Positions 6,084-13,358 of a stretch of 16,561 nt of DNA are shown here, piece by piece. A program made the translations under genes and the position numbers. The first letter of the stretch is position 1. Each line of letters begins with the position of its first letter. The notes beneath the pieces are model-generated. The model worked only from the letters and a program-made list of their open reading frames with translations, did not search any database and was not told the DNA's origin. Source of the stretch: SZAS-3 sp964386785 (GTDB lineage: Bacteria; Chlamydiota; Chlamydiia; Chlamydiales; JAAKFR01); assembly GCA_964386785.1 (NCBI GenBank), contig CAYLUD010000033.1, forward strand, positions 1 to 16,561, given 5' to 3'.

Positions 6084-7844
6084 CTACCCCCATCGTTCTT
6101 CTGTAATACCTTCTTTGAGTTGAGCAAGCAGCTCATCAAGTCGCTGGTCACACGCTGCTATGCTGTCTTCGATATGAGTATGGCGATGTTGCACGACCCC
6201 GCAATATAGTTTTAATTTTGGTTCTGTGCCTGATGGGCGCACTACCACCTTAGAACCATCAGCTAACCAAAAGCGCAATACATTGGAGGTAGGCAGCAAG
6301 AGGGGTTCCCAGTGGCCGCTTGGAAAATGAGTCTTTCTGTGTGTCTGATAATCTTCTAAAGATACCACCTCTACCCCCCCAATTTTTCTTGGAGGATGTT
6401 GACGCAAGAGGCTCATCATTCTATTCATTTGCTCAGCCCCTTTTTTCCCCTCAAAGAGGAGGGTAGCAAGACGCTCCCTAAAGACCCCATAGCGGGCATA
6501 GATCTCAAAAAGAAGATCCATTAGAGTTTTTCCCAATAATTTCATTTGCAGTGCCATCTCCGCAATGAGCACAGCAGCTACGATGGCATCCTTATCTCGA
6601 GCGTGGGTTCCCAGCAAATAGCCATAGGATTCTTCTCCTCCAAAAAGATAATGAGGAGAGTGAGGCTCATGGGACCATTCCTCCATCTTTTGGCCGATAT
6701 ATTTAAATCCGGTTAAAACATCCACACAGACAGCCTCATTTTGTTCTGCAATTTCTCGGAACAACTCAGTGGTCACAATCGTTTTGATAAAAGTGGGCTT
6801 AGGAGGCATCGCTCCTTGCTTTCGGAGCGCGCGGCAGAGATGTTCCGCGCAGAGACACGCCACTTCATTTCCATTCAACACAACTGGTTTGCCATCATGC
6901 AGCACGACTACACCAATGCGGTCTGTATCAGGGTCTGTACCCAAAAGGATATCTGCTTGCTCTTTTTGCAATTGCTCGATCCCTAGTTGCAACGCTGCCT
7001 GCTCTTCTGGATTCGGGGAAGGAGCCGTTGGGAAAGAACCATCTGGGACACACTGTGATGCGACAAGAGACACATGAGTAAAACCCCAATCCGCCAATGC
7101 TTGCGGCACCATCGTAATCCCTGCGCCATGCAAGCTCGTATACACGATAGACAATCGGGATCCATACGCATGATTATCCTGAGGATAACACTGCCAATTA
7201 CGAATGACTCGACAATATGCCTGATCTATTTCATGATCTATTTCCTCAATCAGAGGATGTGGATATGGGACCATTTGAATCGGATGGTCTGCATGTACCT
7301 CATCCATGATTCCACGATCATGGGGGGGAAGCACCTGACACCCATCACTCCAGTATACTTTATATCCATTGTAATCTGGAGGATTATGAGAAGCTGTGAT
7401 CATCACACCTGCAGTGCATTCCTTGTATCGCACCCCAAACGAAACAAGCGGCACGGGACGCAGCTCCTTGTAGAGATAGACATGAATCCCATTGCCAGCT
7501 AACACGCGCGCTGTCTCTTCAGCAAATTCTCTAGAATGATGTCGTGAGTCATAGCTAATCAGACAGGATGGTTGAGATGTATGCTGGCGAATATAAGATG
7601 CTAACCCCTGAGTAGCAGCGCGCACAGTATAGAGGTTCATGCGGTTGGGGCCCACCCCCATCTTACCCCTAAGGCCCCCAGTTCCAAAATCTAAGGAACG
7701 ATAAAAACTATCGATCAGCTGTTCGGGGTCTTCCTTTTGAAGACGACGAATTTCGTTTCGAGTCGCCTCATCATAAGGACCCTCCAACCAGGTCTTTATA
7801 TTCGCTTCTGTAGCGGCATCCAATGGCATTAAGGAACGATCCAT
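6084..7844 (-). CDS. pgm: Phosphoglucomutase/phosphomannomutase family protein
   Basis: This alpha-D-phosphohexomutase interconverts hexose 1- and 6-phosphates (586 residues from the chosen start). All four functional loops are present: the catalytic serine loop TASHNPPDYNGYK (150-162, S152 phosphorylated), the metal loop DPDTDR (304-309), the sugar-binding loop GGEESYGY (402-409), and the phosphate-binding loop RPSGTEPK (536-543). FGTGGLRGKMG (53-63) is typical of the long PGM2-like subgroup. I chose the ATG at 7842-7844 because a perfect AAGGAGG lies five bases upstream and the length fits relatives. An in-frame ATG at 7892 also has AGAGG upstream and would add 16 residues. From memory it corresponds to chlamydial mrsA/pgm (CT295), whose preferred substrate (glucose, mannose or glucosamine phosphate) is not shown by the sequence. 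Confidence 0.93.
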   Translation of the reverse strand: MDRSLMPLDAATEANIKTWLEGPYDEATRNEIRRLQKEDPEQLIDSFYRSLDFGTGGLRGKMGVGPNRMNLYTVRAATQGLASYIRQHTSQPSCLISYDSRHHSREFAEETARVLAGNGIHVYLYKELRPVPLVSFGVRYKECTAGVMITASHNPPDYNGYKVYWSDGCQVLPPHDRGIMDEVHADHPIQMVPYPHPLIEEIDHEIDQAYCRVIRNWQCYPQDNHAYGSRLSIVYTSLHGAGITMVPQALADWGFTHVSLVASQCVPDGSFPTAPSPNPEEQAALQLGIEQLQKEQADILLGTDPDTDRIGVVVLHDGKPVVLNGNEVACLCAEHLCRALRKQGAMPPKPTFIKTIVTTELFREIAEQNEAVCVDVLTGFKYIGQKMEEWSHEPHSPHYLFGGEESYGYLLGTHARDKDAIVAAVLIAEMALQMKLLGKTLMDLLFEIYARYGVFRERLATLLFEGKKGAEQMNRMMSLLRQHPPRKIGGVEVVSLEDYQTHRKTHFPSGHWEPLLLPTSNVLRFWLADGSKVVVRPSGTEPKLKLYCGVVQHRHTHIEDSIAACDQRLDELLAQLKEGITEERWG

Positions 7845-7849
7845 CTCCC

Positions 7850-7856
7850 CCTCCTT
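7850..7856 (-). promoter_or_regulatory. Strong Shine-Dalgarno deciding the phosphohexomutase start
   Basis: AAGGAGG on the minus strand, five bases before the ATG at 7842-7844. It lies within the 16-codon extension that the upstream ATG (7892) would add, which favours the shorter protein or allows two forms. Confidence 0.7.
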
Positions 7857-7928
7857 ATTGGATAGTCTATGTGAGGATTCATGAATGGTCAATCCTCTTT
7901 TGTTGCAATAAATCGATTCCTCTGGAAT

Positions 7929-8345
7929 TCAGATAGAAGGATCTTCTTCATGGAGCGATCGCTCGATCTCTTCCGCAGTATACAACTTTCCATCGGGATG
8001 ATCTATTCCTTCGCAATCCTCGCGCAGGGATTCCCACCCTTGTCGATCTCGAAGAGCAAGAGGCCAAAAGGGAAAGGTACGGCATTGACGGGGACGTTGC
8101 GGATAGACTTCACAAAGCTTTCCATCACGTAGAAAAACACAATCCCCATTCCGTCGCTCAATTAAGGAGAGTCGCTGCCCTACACGACGTACATAGCGGC
8201 GATAAAAGAGATCTATGGGGAGCTGGATATGGTGAGCCATCTCCTGAATCTCCTGTTCAGTAACCCAGACATAGCCAGGGGCCCCTGTACAACAACGACC
8301 ACATCCGGTACATCCAAATCGCAATCCTTCCGCATACCAGACCAT
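7929..8345 (-). CDS. YkgJ-family cysteine-cluster protein
   Basis: This 138-residue protein carries the CxxCxxCC signature of the YkgJ/UPF0153 family of presumed zinc- or iron-binding proteins. The ligands visible are C12, C15, C18, C19, then C69, C78, C88 and C111. The family hallmark YPQRPRQCRTFPFWP (81-95) surrounds C88. The biochemical role of the family is not established. No signal peptide or membrane segment is present, so it should be cytoplasmic. Its ATG follows the stop of the upstream gene by two bases, with a GGGGAG nearby, so the two are almost certainly cotranscribed. The phosphohexomutase follows after 84 bases. The family call is firm; the function is open. Confidence 0.85.
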   Translation of the reverse strand: MVWYAEGLRFGCTGCGRCCTGAPGYVWVTEQEIQEMAHHIQLPIDLFYRRYVRRVGQRLSLIERRNGDCVFLRDGKLCEVYPQRPRQCRTFPFWPLALRDRQGWESLREDCEGIDHPDGKLYTAEEIERSLHEEDPSI

Positions 8346-8347
8346 CC

Positions 8348-8734
8348 CTACTCTCCCCTATGGAAGATCAAAGGATAGCGAGCAGGGTCAAGATATCGAT
8401 CGGTACAGACCCATGCTAAGGACTGGGCTGCATCAGGTAAGGTGTCCAGTCGATAGGTCAAGTTACCAGACAGACTATCCACTTCTATAACAAGATCTTT
8501 AGGTTGAAATGAAGCCAACGGAGCTATACGCAGAGGGTCTCGGCCTGTCAATTCATAGAGCCATTCGATCACCTGATACTTCTTCATCCAAGCACCCAGC
8601 TTGGCGCTTCGTATAGAAAGGGGCACCATCTTTTGGAGTTCCCGACAAGCTTGTTGGTTTAAAGCTCCTTCAAATACAATCCATCCCTGTTTCACAAACA
8701 GAGTGCGGTGCTGTGGAGAAATCGTTTGACGCAT
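8348..8734 (-). CDS. Small protein resembling chlamydial CT296 (2-oxoglutarate oxygenase-like fold)
   Basis: This is a 128-residue protein. Its start, SPQHRTLFVKQGWIVFEGAL, looks like the opening of phytanoyl-CoA/2-oxoglutarate-dependent oxygenases. It also resembles, from memory, the start of C. trachomatis CT296, which lies between mrsA and rnc in that genome and has such a fold. The resemblance fades after about residue 35. Only two histidines exist (H9, H125) and there is no HxD...H iron triad, so catalysis of the standard type is unlikely. It seems shorter than CT296 and may have lost the C-terminal strands; I saw no continuation in other frames before the next gene. No clear Shine-Dalgarno precedes the ATG, but an in-frame stop just upstream excludes a longer start. 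It heads the three-gene minus-strand cluster. Homology is moderate-confidence only. Confidence 0.6.
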   Translation of the reverse strand: MRQTISPQHRTLFVKQGWIVFEGALNQQACRELQKMVPLSIRSAKLGAWMKKYQVIEWLYELTGRDPLRIAPLASFQPKDLVIEVDSLSGNLTYRLDTLPDAAQSLAWVCTDRYLDPARYPLIFHRGE

Positions 8735-8896
8735 AGCCGGCTACAGTGTACGCGTTTTCTACATTCTTCCTAAGTCTTTTCCTTACAAGTGTGGTCTTAT
8801 GCTGAGCTTCTCCTGTCAAACTATTGTGACTAGAAGGAGGCAACTGGAATCAAGAGGTTCCAGGCATGATATCCACATAAAATGTGTGCATTTATC

Positions 8897-8925
8897 TTGC
8901 GATTTTCAATCCCCCCCCCTATACT
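8897..8925 (+). promoter_or_regulatory. rpsU-dnaJ-pdhAB promoter with a C9 tract in the spacer
   Basis: TTGCGA (8897-8902) and TATACT (8920-8925) are exactly 17 bases apart, a strong sigma66/sigma70-type match. The spacer is eight mixed bases followed by nine consecutive cytosines (8911-8919) directly abutting the -10. A change in the number of C residues would alter the -35/-10 spacing. Transcription should start near 8932, about 76 bases before rpsU. The intervening leader contains a 6-bp hairpin (8961-8976). Confidence 0.65.
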
Positions 8926-8960
8926 CTCCCCTGTCTTACAGGTTGGACCTAGGGAATTGA

Positions 8961-8976
8961 TTCGAGAAATCTCGAA
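8961..8976 (+). repeat. Hairpin in the rpsU leader
   Basis: TTCGAG-AAAT-CTCGAA is a perfect 6-bp stem with a four-base loop, 31 bases before the rpsU start and inside the predicted leader RNA. No T-run follows. It may affect leader stability or translation; its role is not known. Confidence 0.45.
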
Positions 8977-9007
8977 GCCCTTAGATTGCGCAAAATTAAG
9001 GAGTGCT

Positions 9008-9187
9008 ATGCCGAGTGTAAAAGTTCGTATGGGTGAATCCATTGAAAAAGCCTTACGCGTTTTAAAGAAAAAATTAGACAAAGAGGGAGTCATCAAGACT
9101 GCCAAAGCTCGTCGTTTCTACGACAAACCCTCTGTCAAAAAACGAGCTAAATCCAAGGCTGCGTCGAAATTTCGACCTACTCGATAA
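9008..9187 (+). CDS. rpsU: 30S ribosomal protein S21
   Basis: S21 is a small basic protein of the 30S platform, near the anti-Shine-Dalgarno region of 16S rRNA. It runs 59 residues, MPSVKVRMGESIEKAL at the N-terminus and a basic tail ending KSKAASKFRPTR, the usual size for bacterial S21. I place the start at the ATG at 9008, with AAGGAG four to five bases upstream; the open frame continues back to 8882, but that part crosses the promoter and does not look like S21. It is the first gene of an operon with dnaJ (21 bases downstream) and pdhAB, matching from memory the C. trachomatis order CT342-CT340. Confidence 0.95.
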   Translation: MPSVKVRMGESIEKALRVLKKKLDKEGVIKTAKARRFYDKPSVKKRAKSKAASKFRPTR

Positions 9188-9208
9188 ACAAAGACCCTTA
9201 GGTGAATC

Positions 9209-10351
9209 ATGGAGTACTATAGTATCTTAGAAGTCCCTAAAGAAGCTTCGCCTGAGGAGATCAAAAAGGCTTACCGAAAGCTTGCTGTTAAATACCACCC
9301 TGACAAAAACCCTGGTGATGCGACAGCTGAAAAAAAGTTTAAAGAGATCTCGGAAGCGTACGAAGTTCTTAGCGATGAGAATAAGCGCCGTCTCTATGAC
9401 CAATATGGAAAAGATGGAGTCTCAGGCATGGGCGCCCCCGGCGGACCGGGTGGTTTTAGTTCCATGGATGACGCACTTAAGACCTTCATGCATGCATTTG
9501 GTGGCATGGGAGGTGGAGGGGGTTCCATTTTCGATTCCTTATTTGGAGGAGGCGGAGGAGGAAATGGCTCTCAAAGTGCAGCTGGAGCTAGTAAAAAAGC
9601 TACAATCCATATTTCTTTTGAAGAGGCCTTTCACGGAACTGATAAAGAACTACTCATTACTCGACTAGAAACATGTGATGCATGCGAAGGACGAGGCGCC
9701 GCCTCTCCCAGTGATATTCAGACCTGTAGCCAGTGTGGCGGTCAGGGGCAGCTGTATCAAACTCGAGGTTTTTTTAGTATGTCTTCTCCCTGTCCCCGAT
9801 GTCAGGGGTCGGGTCAGACCATTGCTCGTCCATGCAAATCATGCAATGGTGCTGGGCAAACGAAGAAAAAACAACATGTGAAAGTGCCCATTCCAGCTGG
9901 AATTGGAGACGGCATGCGTCTTCGGATGGCTGGGTATGGAGACGCCGGTTACGGTGGAGGCCCTGCAGGAGATCTATACGTATTTGTCCACGTCAATCCT
10001 CATCCAGTATTTAAGAGAGAGGGTGATGACCTTCTGATTGATTTACCGATTACGTTTTCTGAAGCTGCATTAGGCACAAAAAAAGAATTGCCTACTATGC
10101 AAGGCAATTGCCTTTTGACGATTCCAGAGGGCACACAATGGGGAAAAACATTCCGAGTCAAAGGAAAAGGGCTTCCTAATGTACATGGAAGGGGAAAAGG
10201 CGATTTACTGGTTACTGTAAATGTAGAAACTCCTTTGAACTTGAGTGAAGATCAAAAAAACTTGTTAAGGAAATTTGCTGACACCGAAGGGGCTCACAAT
10301 CTGCCAGGGAAACAGAATTTTCTCGACAAGATTAAGTCCTTTTTTTCATAA
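9209..10351 (+). CDS. dnaJ: Chaperone protein DnaJ
   Basis: DnaJ is the Hsp40 co-chaperone that delivers substrates to DnaK and stimulates its ATPase. At 380 residues it is a complete type I protein. The J domain covers 1-70 with HPD at 30-32. A glycine/phenylalanine-rich linker follows (about 73-125). Four CxxCxGxG-type zinc repeats start at C156, C173, C195 and C209; the first reads CDACEGRG and the last CKSCNGAG. C-terminal substrate-binding and dimerisation domains follow. The start ATG has AGGTGA upstream. There is no CIRCE heat-shock operator before the operon; the gene appears tied to rpsU transcription and to the C9-spacer promoter. pdhAB begins nine bases after the stop. Confidence 0.97.
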   Translation: MEYYSILEVPKEASPEEIKKAYRKLAVKYHPDKNPGDATAEKKFKEISEAYEVLSDENKRRLYDQYGKDGVSGMGAPGGPGGFSSMDDALKTFMHAFGGMGGGGGSIFDSLFGGGGGGNGSQSAAGASKKATIHISFEEAFHGTDKELLITRLETCDACEGRGAASPSDIQTCSQCGGQGQLYQTRGFFSMSSPCPRCQGSGQTIARPCKSCNGAGQTKKKQHVKVPIPAGIGDGMRLRMAGYGDAGYGGGPAGDLYVFVHVNPHPVFKREGDDLLIDLPITFSEAALGTKKELPTMQGNCLLTIPEGTQWGKTFRVKGKGLPNVHGRGKGDLLVTVNVETPLNLSEDQKNLLRKFADTEGAHNLPGKQNFLDKIKSFFS

Positions 10352-10360
10352 GGCATACTC

Positions 10361-12352
10361 ATGGCGCATTCCCATCTTCCATTATCGATCGCTCTGACCA
10401 TATGGCGTCGAGTGCAATTAGCTCGTGCGATGGATGATAAGATGGCGAAGTGGGTAAAACAAAATAAGGGTGGTACCTTTCAGCTTGCCGCGACGGGTCA
10501 TGAATTATTAGGCGTAATCTGCGGCTCTATCTTAATAGCAGGAAAAGACTGGTCTTGCCCTTATTACCGCGACCAGCCTTTCGTTATTGGATTAGGTGCT
10601 CCTTTAATCGATTTAATGGCTGTATTTCTAGGCCGAGACGTCCCCCATCATTCTGGCGGGCGGATGATGCCCTATCATTTTTCTCATAAGGAATTACGGA
10701 TCCTCTGCCAATCTAGCGTAGTAGCCAGTCAATTTTTGCATGCTGTGGGGGCAGCTTGGGCTGCGAAGCAAGCAAATACTGATGAAGTCGTCTACGTATC
10801 GGCTGGGGATGGCGCTACCTCGCAGGGTGATTTTCATGAGGCGCTGAATTTTGCAGCTCTCCATCGTTTACCTCTTGTCTTTGTGATCCATGATAATGGG
10901 TGGGCCATTTCCGTACCTGCCCATGAGCAGACAGCGGGCACGATTGGGCAGATGGGGCGCGGGTACGAGGGATTGCAAGTAGCGGAAGTAGATGGCGGTG
11001 ATGTAGTACAAACCTATACAGCCTTCGCATCTCTGGTAGCCCGTGCTCGCAACAAGGAGGGCCCTTCTCTTTTGATTGCACGAGTACCTCGTCTTTGTGC
11101 TCATAGTAATAGCGACGACCCAGCCAAGTACCGTGCCCTTTCTACTCCAGAAGCGGATCCCCTGGATCGCTTTCATCAGTGGCTTGTAACACAAGGCGCT
11201 TCTGCTAGTGAGTTAGAGGAGATACAACATCATGCGAAAGCTGAGATTGAATCGATAGCTGCTGCTGCAGAACAATTTCCCTATCCCCCTGAGGGCAGCA
11301 GTCGTTTTCATGTGATGGCCCCTACCAACGTAGTATCTATACCCTCTAAAACAGAAGGGGATAAGATTCCAATTGTTGATGCTCTGAACCATGCTCTGAT
11401 CGAAGAAATGGAAGACCAACCTTCGATCGTAGTCTTCGGACAAGATGTAGCGCATGGCAAAGGCGGCGTTTTTGGTGTTACAAGAGGTCTCACGCAACGT
11501 TTTGGTGTAGGTCGTTGTTTTAACACCCCTCTTGCGGAATCCACAATTGTGGGCATTGCTATTGGCATGGCCATGCAGGGTTATTATAGACCTGTAGTCG
11601 AGATTCAATTTGCAGACTACCTCTGGACGGGAATCAATCAGTTATTCAATGAAGCAGCTAGCATTCTGTATCGATCGAATGGTGAGTGGTCTGTCCCCGT
11701 AGTCCTCCGTATGCCCTGTGGCGGCTATATTCAAGGGGGTCCTTACCATTCTCAGAATATTGAAGGATTCTTAACTCACTGTCCTGGATTGAAGGTAGTC
11801 TACCCTAGCCATGCTGCAGATGCAAAATGCCTCCTGAAGGCAGCGATGCGAGACCCCAATCCTGTTGTGTTTTTAGAACATAAGGGACTCTATCGTCAGA
11901 GTCGGTACTGTGCCCGACCGGAGCCGGACCGAGGGGCTATCCTTACTCTAGGTGAGGCGGCTGTCGTCCATGAAGGACGGGACTTGACTGTCGTGACGTA
12001 TGGCCTTCTCGTGATGTGGGCCTGTGAGCTAGCCGAAAAGTTGTCTGCTGAAGGGTTTTCCATTGAGGTGATTGACCTACGTACCTTAGCCCCTTGGGAC
12101 CTTCCTACCGTACTGGCTTCTGTGAAAAAAACAGGTAAGGTACTCATTGCTCATGAAGCATGCCTGACGGGAGGCTTTGGAGCCGAAATAGCAGCCTCGT
12201 TAGCAACTCACGCCTTTTCTTACCTCGATGCACCCATCGAACGACTCGGCGCTTTTGATAGTGCTGTGCCTTACAGTAAACCATTAGAAAATGAGATGTT
12301 ACCACAAATTGCAGACTTGGAGCGCTCGATTCGTCAACTAATCAAATATTAA
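10361..12352 (+). CDS. pdhAB: 2-oxoacid (branched-chain/pyruvate) dehydrogenase E1, fused alpha and beta subunits
   Basis: This E1 component decarboxylates a 2-oxoacid with thiamine diphosphate and passes the acyl group to lipoyl E2. The 663-residue chain is a head-to-tail fusion. The alpha part (1 to about 320) holds the thiamine diphosphate motif starting GDGATSQGDFHEALNF (149-164) and ending at N179 in HDNGWAIS. The beta part (about 335-663) begins IPIVDALNHALIEEM and carries the cofactor-activating glutamate E393 in PLAEST and the GGPYHSQ loop (459-465). Sequence style is closer to branched-chain 2-oxoacid dehydrogenase, and the same fusion is known in Chlamydia (CT340, from memory). The true substrate cannot be told here, and E2/E3 genes are not in the window. 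AAGG sits seven bases before the ATG. Its 3' end overlaps the opposing Inc-like gene by 11 bases. Confidence 0.95.
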   Translation: MAHSHLPLSIALTIWRRVQLARAMDDKMAKWVKQNKGGTFQLAATGHELLGVICGSILIAGKDWSCPYYRDQPFVIGLGAPLIDLMAVFLGRDVPHHSGGRMMPYHFSHKELRILCQSSVVASQFLHAVGAAWAAKQANTDEVVYVSAGDGATSQGDFHEALNFAALHRLPLVFVIHDNGWAISVPAHEQTAGTIGQMGRGYEGLQVAEVDGGDVVQTYTAFASLVARARNKEGPSLLIARVPRLCAHSNSDDPAKYRALSTPEADPLDRFHQWLVTQGASASELEEIQHHAKAEIESIAAAAEQFPYPPEGSSRFHVMAPTNVVSIPSKTEGDKIPIVDALNHALIEEMEDQPSIVVFGQDVAHGKGGVFGVTRGLTQRFGVGRCFNTPLAESTIVGIAIGMAMQGYYRPVVEIQFADYLWTGINQLFNEAASILYRSNGEWSVPVVLRMPCGGYIQGGPYHSQNIEGFLTHCPGLKVVYPSHAADAKCLLKAAMRDPNPVVFLEHKGLYRQSRYCARPEPDRGAILTLGEAAVVHEGRDLTVVTYGLLVMWACELAEKLSAEGFSIEVIDLRTLAPWDLPTVLASVKKTGKVLIAHEACLTGGFGAEIAASLATHAFSYLDAPIERLGAFDSAVPYSKPLENEMLPQIADLERSIRQLIKY

Positions 12353-13340
12353 TTATATCAGATTTTTGTGATCGTAATTTGTCATTATCCCTATTAAGTT
12401 GGTCTATCTCTTCACGCAACCCTTTCAGGGTTGTTTCACTATCTGCGATGAACTGATTCAGGTCCTTTATCATGGATTCGTATGTCGCGATACTGTGCCG
12501 TGCTTCCGTCAGCTCGGTTTGTAGTTGCGTGTTTGCTTTTTGTAGAAAATCTATCTCAACTGTAGCTAGGGATAATCGCCGCTCTATTTCTACATTTTGC
12601 GTTACAAGGTTCGGAACTGTATGCCGTTGCGTGCTTACCTCGTTGCCATGCTCGTCTTCCGCATCCTCCTCGAGACCATTTGGTATAGATTGCTTGGATA
12701 GAGCTTCCTCTAGTTTAGTTACTGTGGAACCTAACTCCTTTATATTTCTCTGATTTTCAGTATTTTCTTGCTCAAACCCCACAATCTGAAGATGTGCATC
12801 TTTTAGCGCTTTGCGTAACGTAAGAATCTGCGTATTTAGTTCTTCTATGTCTTCATATCCCTGGTTCTTCAACTTCTCATTAACTATTTGGAGTTCTACT
12901 ATTTCCTTCTGTAACAATGTCACATCGGGGGATGGAGACGCTTGATATGCAGCCAACTGTTTTTTGAGGTCATCTATTTCATTCTGTAACAATGTCACAT
13001 CGGGGGATGGAGACACTTGATATGCAGCCAACTTTTTTTTGAGGTCATTTATTTCATTCTGTTGTGTAGTATTGTCGAATGGTACTGGGGGATTAGCAAC
13101 CTGACTCGCTGATGTAGGCTCCCCTGCTTTTGGATTCTGAATCCGGCAAGATACGATACTTAAAGATACAACTAGAATACCTGCACCACAGCCAAATAGT
13201 GCCGCGTACGTCGTACCAATTTTAGAAATCAAGAGTAAAGCAATTCCTGTAATCAGAGCAGAGGCAATGAGAGTCAAAGCTGCCGTCACAATATATCGCG
13301 TGGCGAAATAGGATTGGTTATCTGTGTGTTGCACTTCCAT
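12342..13340 (-). CDS. IncA-like inclusion membrane protein with long coiled coils
   Basis: This 332-residue protein has the layout of IncA-type chlamydial inclusion proteins. A short cytosolic N-terminus (1-15) precedes two closely spaced membrane helices (about 16-38 and 43-65). A Pro-rich linker and extended coiled coils (about 93-215 and 245-325) follow, interrupted by an acidic stretch (GLEEDAEDEHGNE, 222-234). Residues about 95-145 hold two near-identical 25-residue units. Such tails face the host cytosol and IncA itself has SNARE-like motifs; membrane-fusion activity here is inference. I chose the ATG at 13338-13340 with AAGG nine bases upstream; extending to a TTG at 13397 would add 19 residues. 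It sits between pdhAB and comEC, adjacent in C. trachomatis from memory, so it looks like an insertion. Codon use was not computed. Confidence 0.75.
   Translation of the reverse strand: MEVQHTDNQSYFATRYIVTAALTLIASALITGIALLLISKIGTTYAALFGCGAGILVVSLSIVSCRIQNPKAGEPTSASQVANPPVPFDNTTQQNEINDLKKKLAAYQVSPSPDVTLLQNEIDDLKKQLAAYQASPSPDVTLLQKEIVELQIVNEKLKNQGYEDIEELNTQILTLRKALKDAHLQIVGFEQENTENQRNIKELGSTVTKLEEALSKQSIPNGLEEDAEDEHGNEVSTQRHTVPNLVTQNVEIERRLSLATVEIDFLQKANTQLQTELTEARHSIATYESMIKDLNQFIADSETTLKGLREEIDQLNRDNDKLRSQKSDIINI
12416..12436 (+). terminator. Candidate terminator of the rpsU-dnaJ-pdhAB operon inside the opposing Inc-like gene
   Basis: CAACCCT (12417-12423) and AGGGTTG (12427-12433) form a perfect 7-bp stem with a three-base loop, followed on the plus strand by TTTC. 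It lies 65 bases after the pdhAB stop, inside the coding region of the convergent IncA-like gene. The T-run is short, so efficiency would be modest. Confidence 0.35.
12907..13056 (-). repeat. 75-bp tandem repeat (two copies) in the IncA-like coiled coil
   Basis: Copies at 12907-12981 and 12982-13056 differ at only three positions. A few bases of a third unit follow at 13057-13062. Each copy encodes 25 residues, in-frame, of the type NEIDDLKKQLAAYQASPSPD plus VTLLQ. Near identity points to a recent duplication and a site able to gain or lose units. Confidence 0.9.
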
Positions 13341-13358
13341 TCCTTGGGACCTTAATAC

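Noticed and set aside
6769..7502. Plus-strand frames of 81 to 142 codons inside the phosphohexomutase gene
   Set aside because: They are antisense to conserved mutase motifs and show no protein-like features.
93..8880. Shared ATATCCACAT at about 93 and 8869 as a common operator
   Set aside because: A ten-base match in different contexts and orientations to promoters; chance is likely in 16.5 kb.
8882..9007. N-terminal extension of rpsU back to an ATG at 8882
   Set aside because: It would cross the promoter and the C9 tract, has no S21 similarity, and the ATG at 9008 has AAGGAG and the normal S21 N-terminus.
9001..9010. GAGTGCTA before the rpsU ATG as half of a CIRCE heat-shock operator
   Set aside because: The partner half TTAGCACTC is absent nine bases upstream; the sequence is part of the Shine-Dalgarno region.
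11213..11608. 131-codon minus-strand frame inside pdhAB
   Set aside because: It lies fully within the strongly conserved E1 beta coding region and has no recognisable content.
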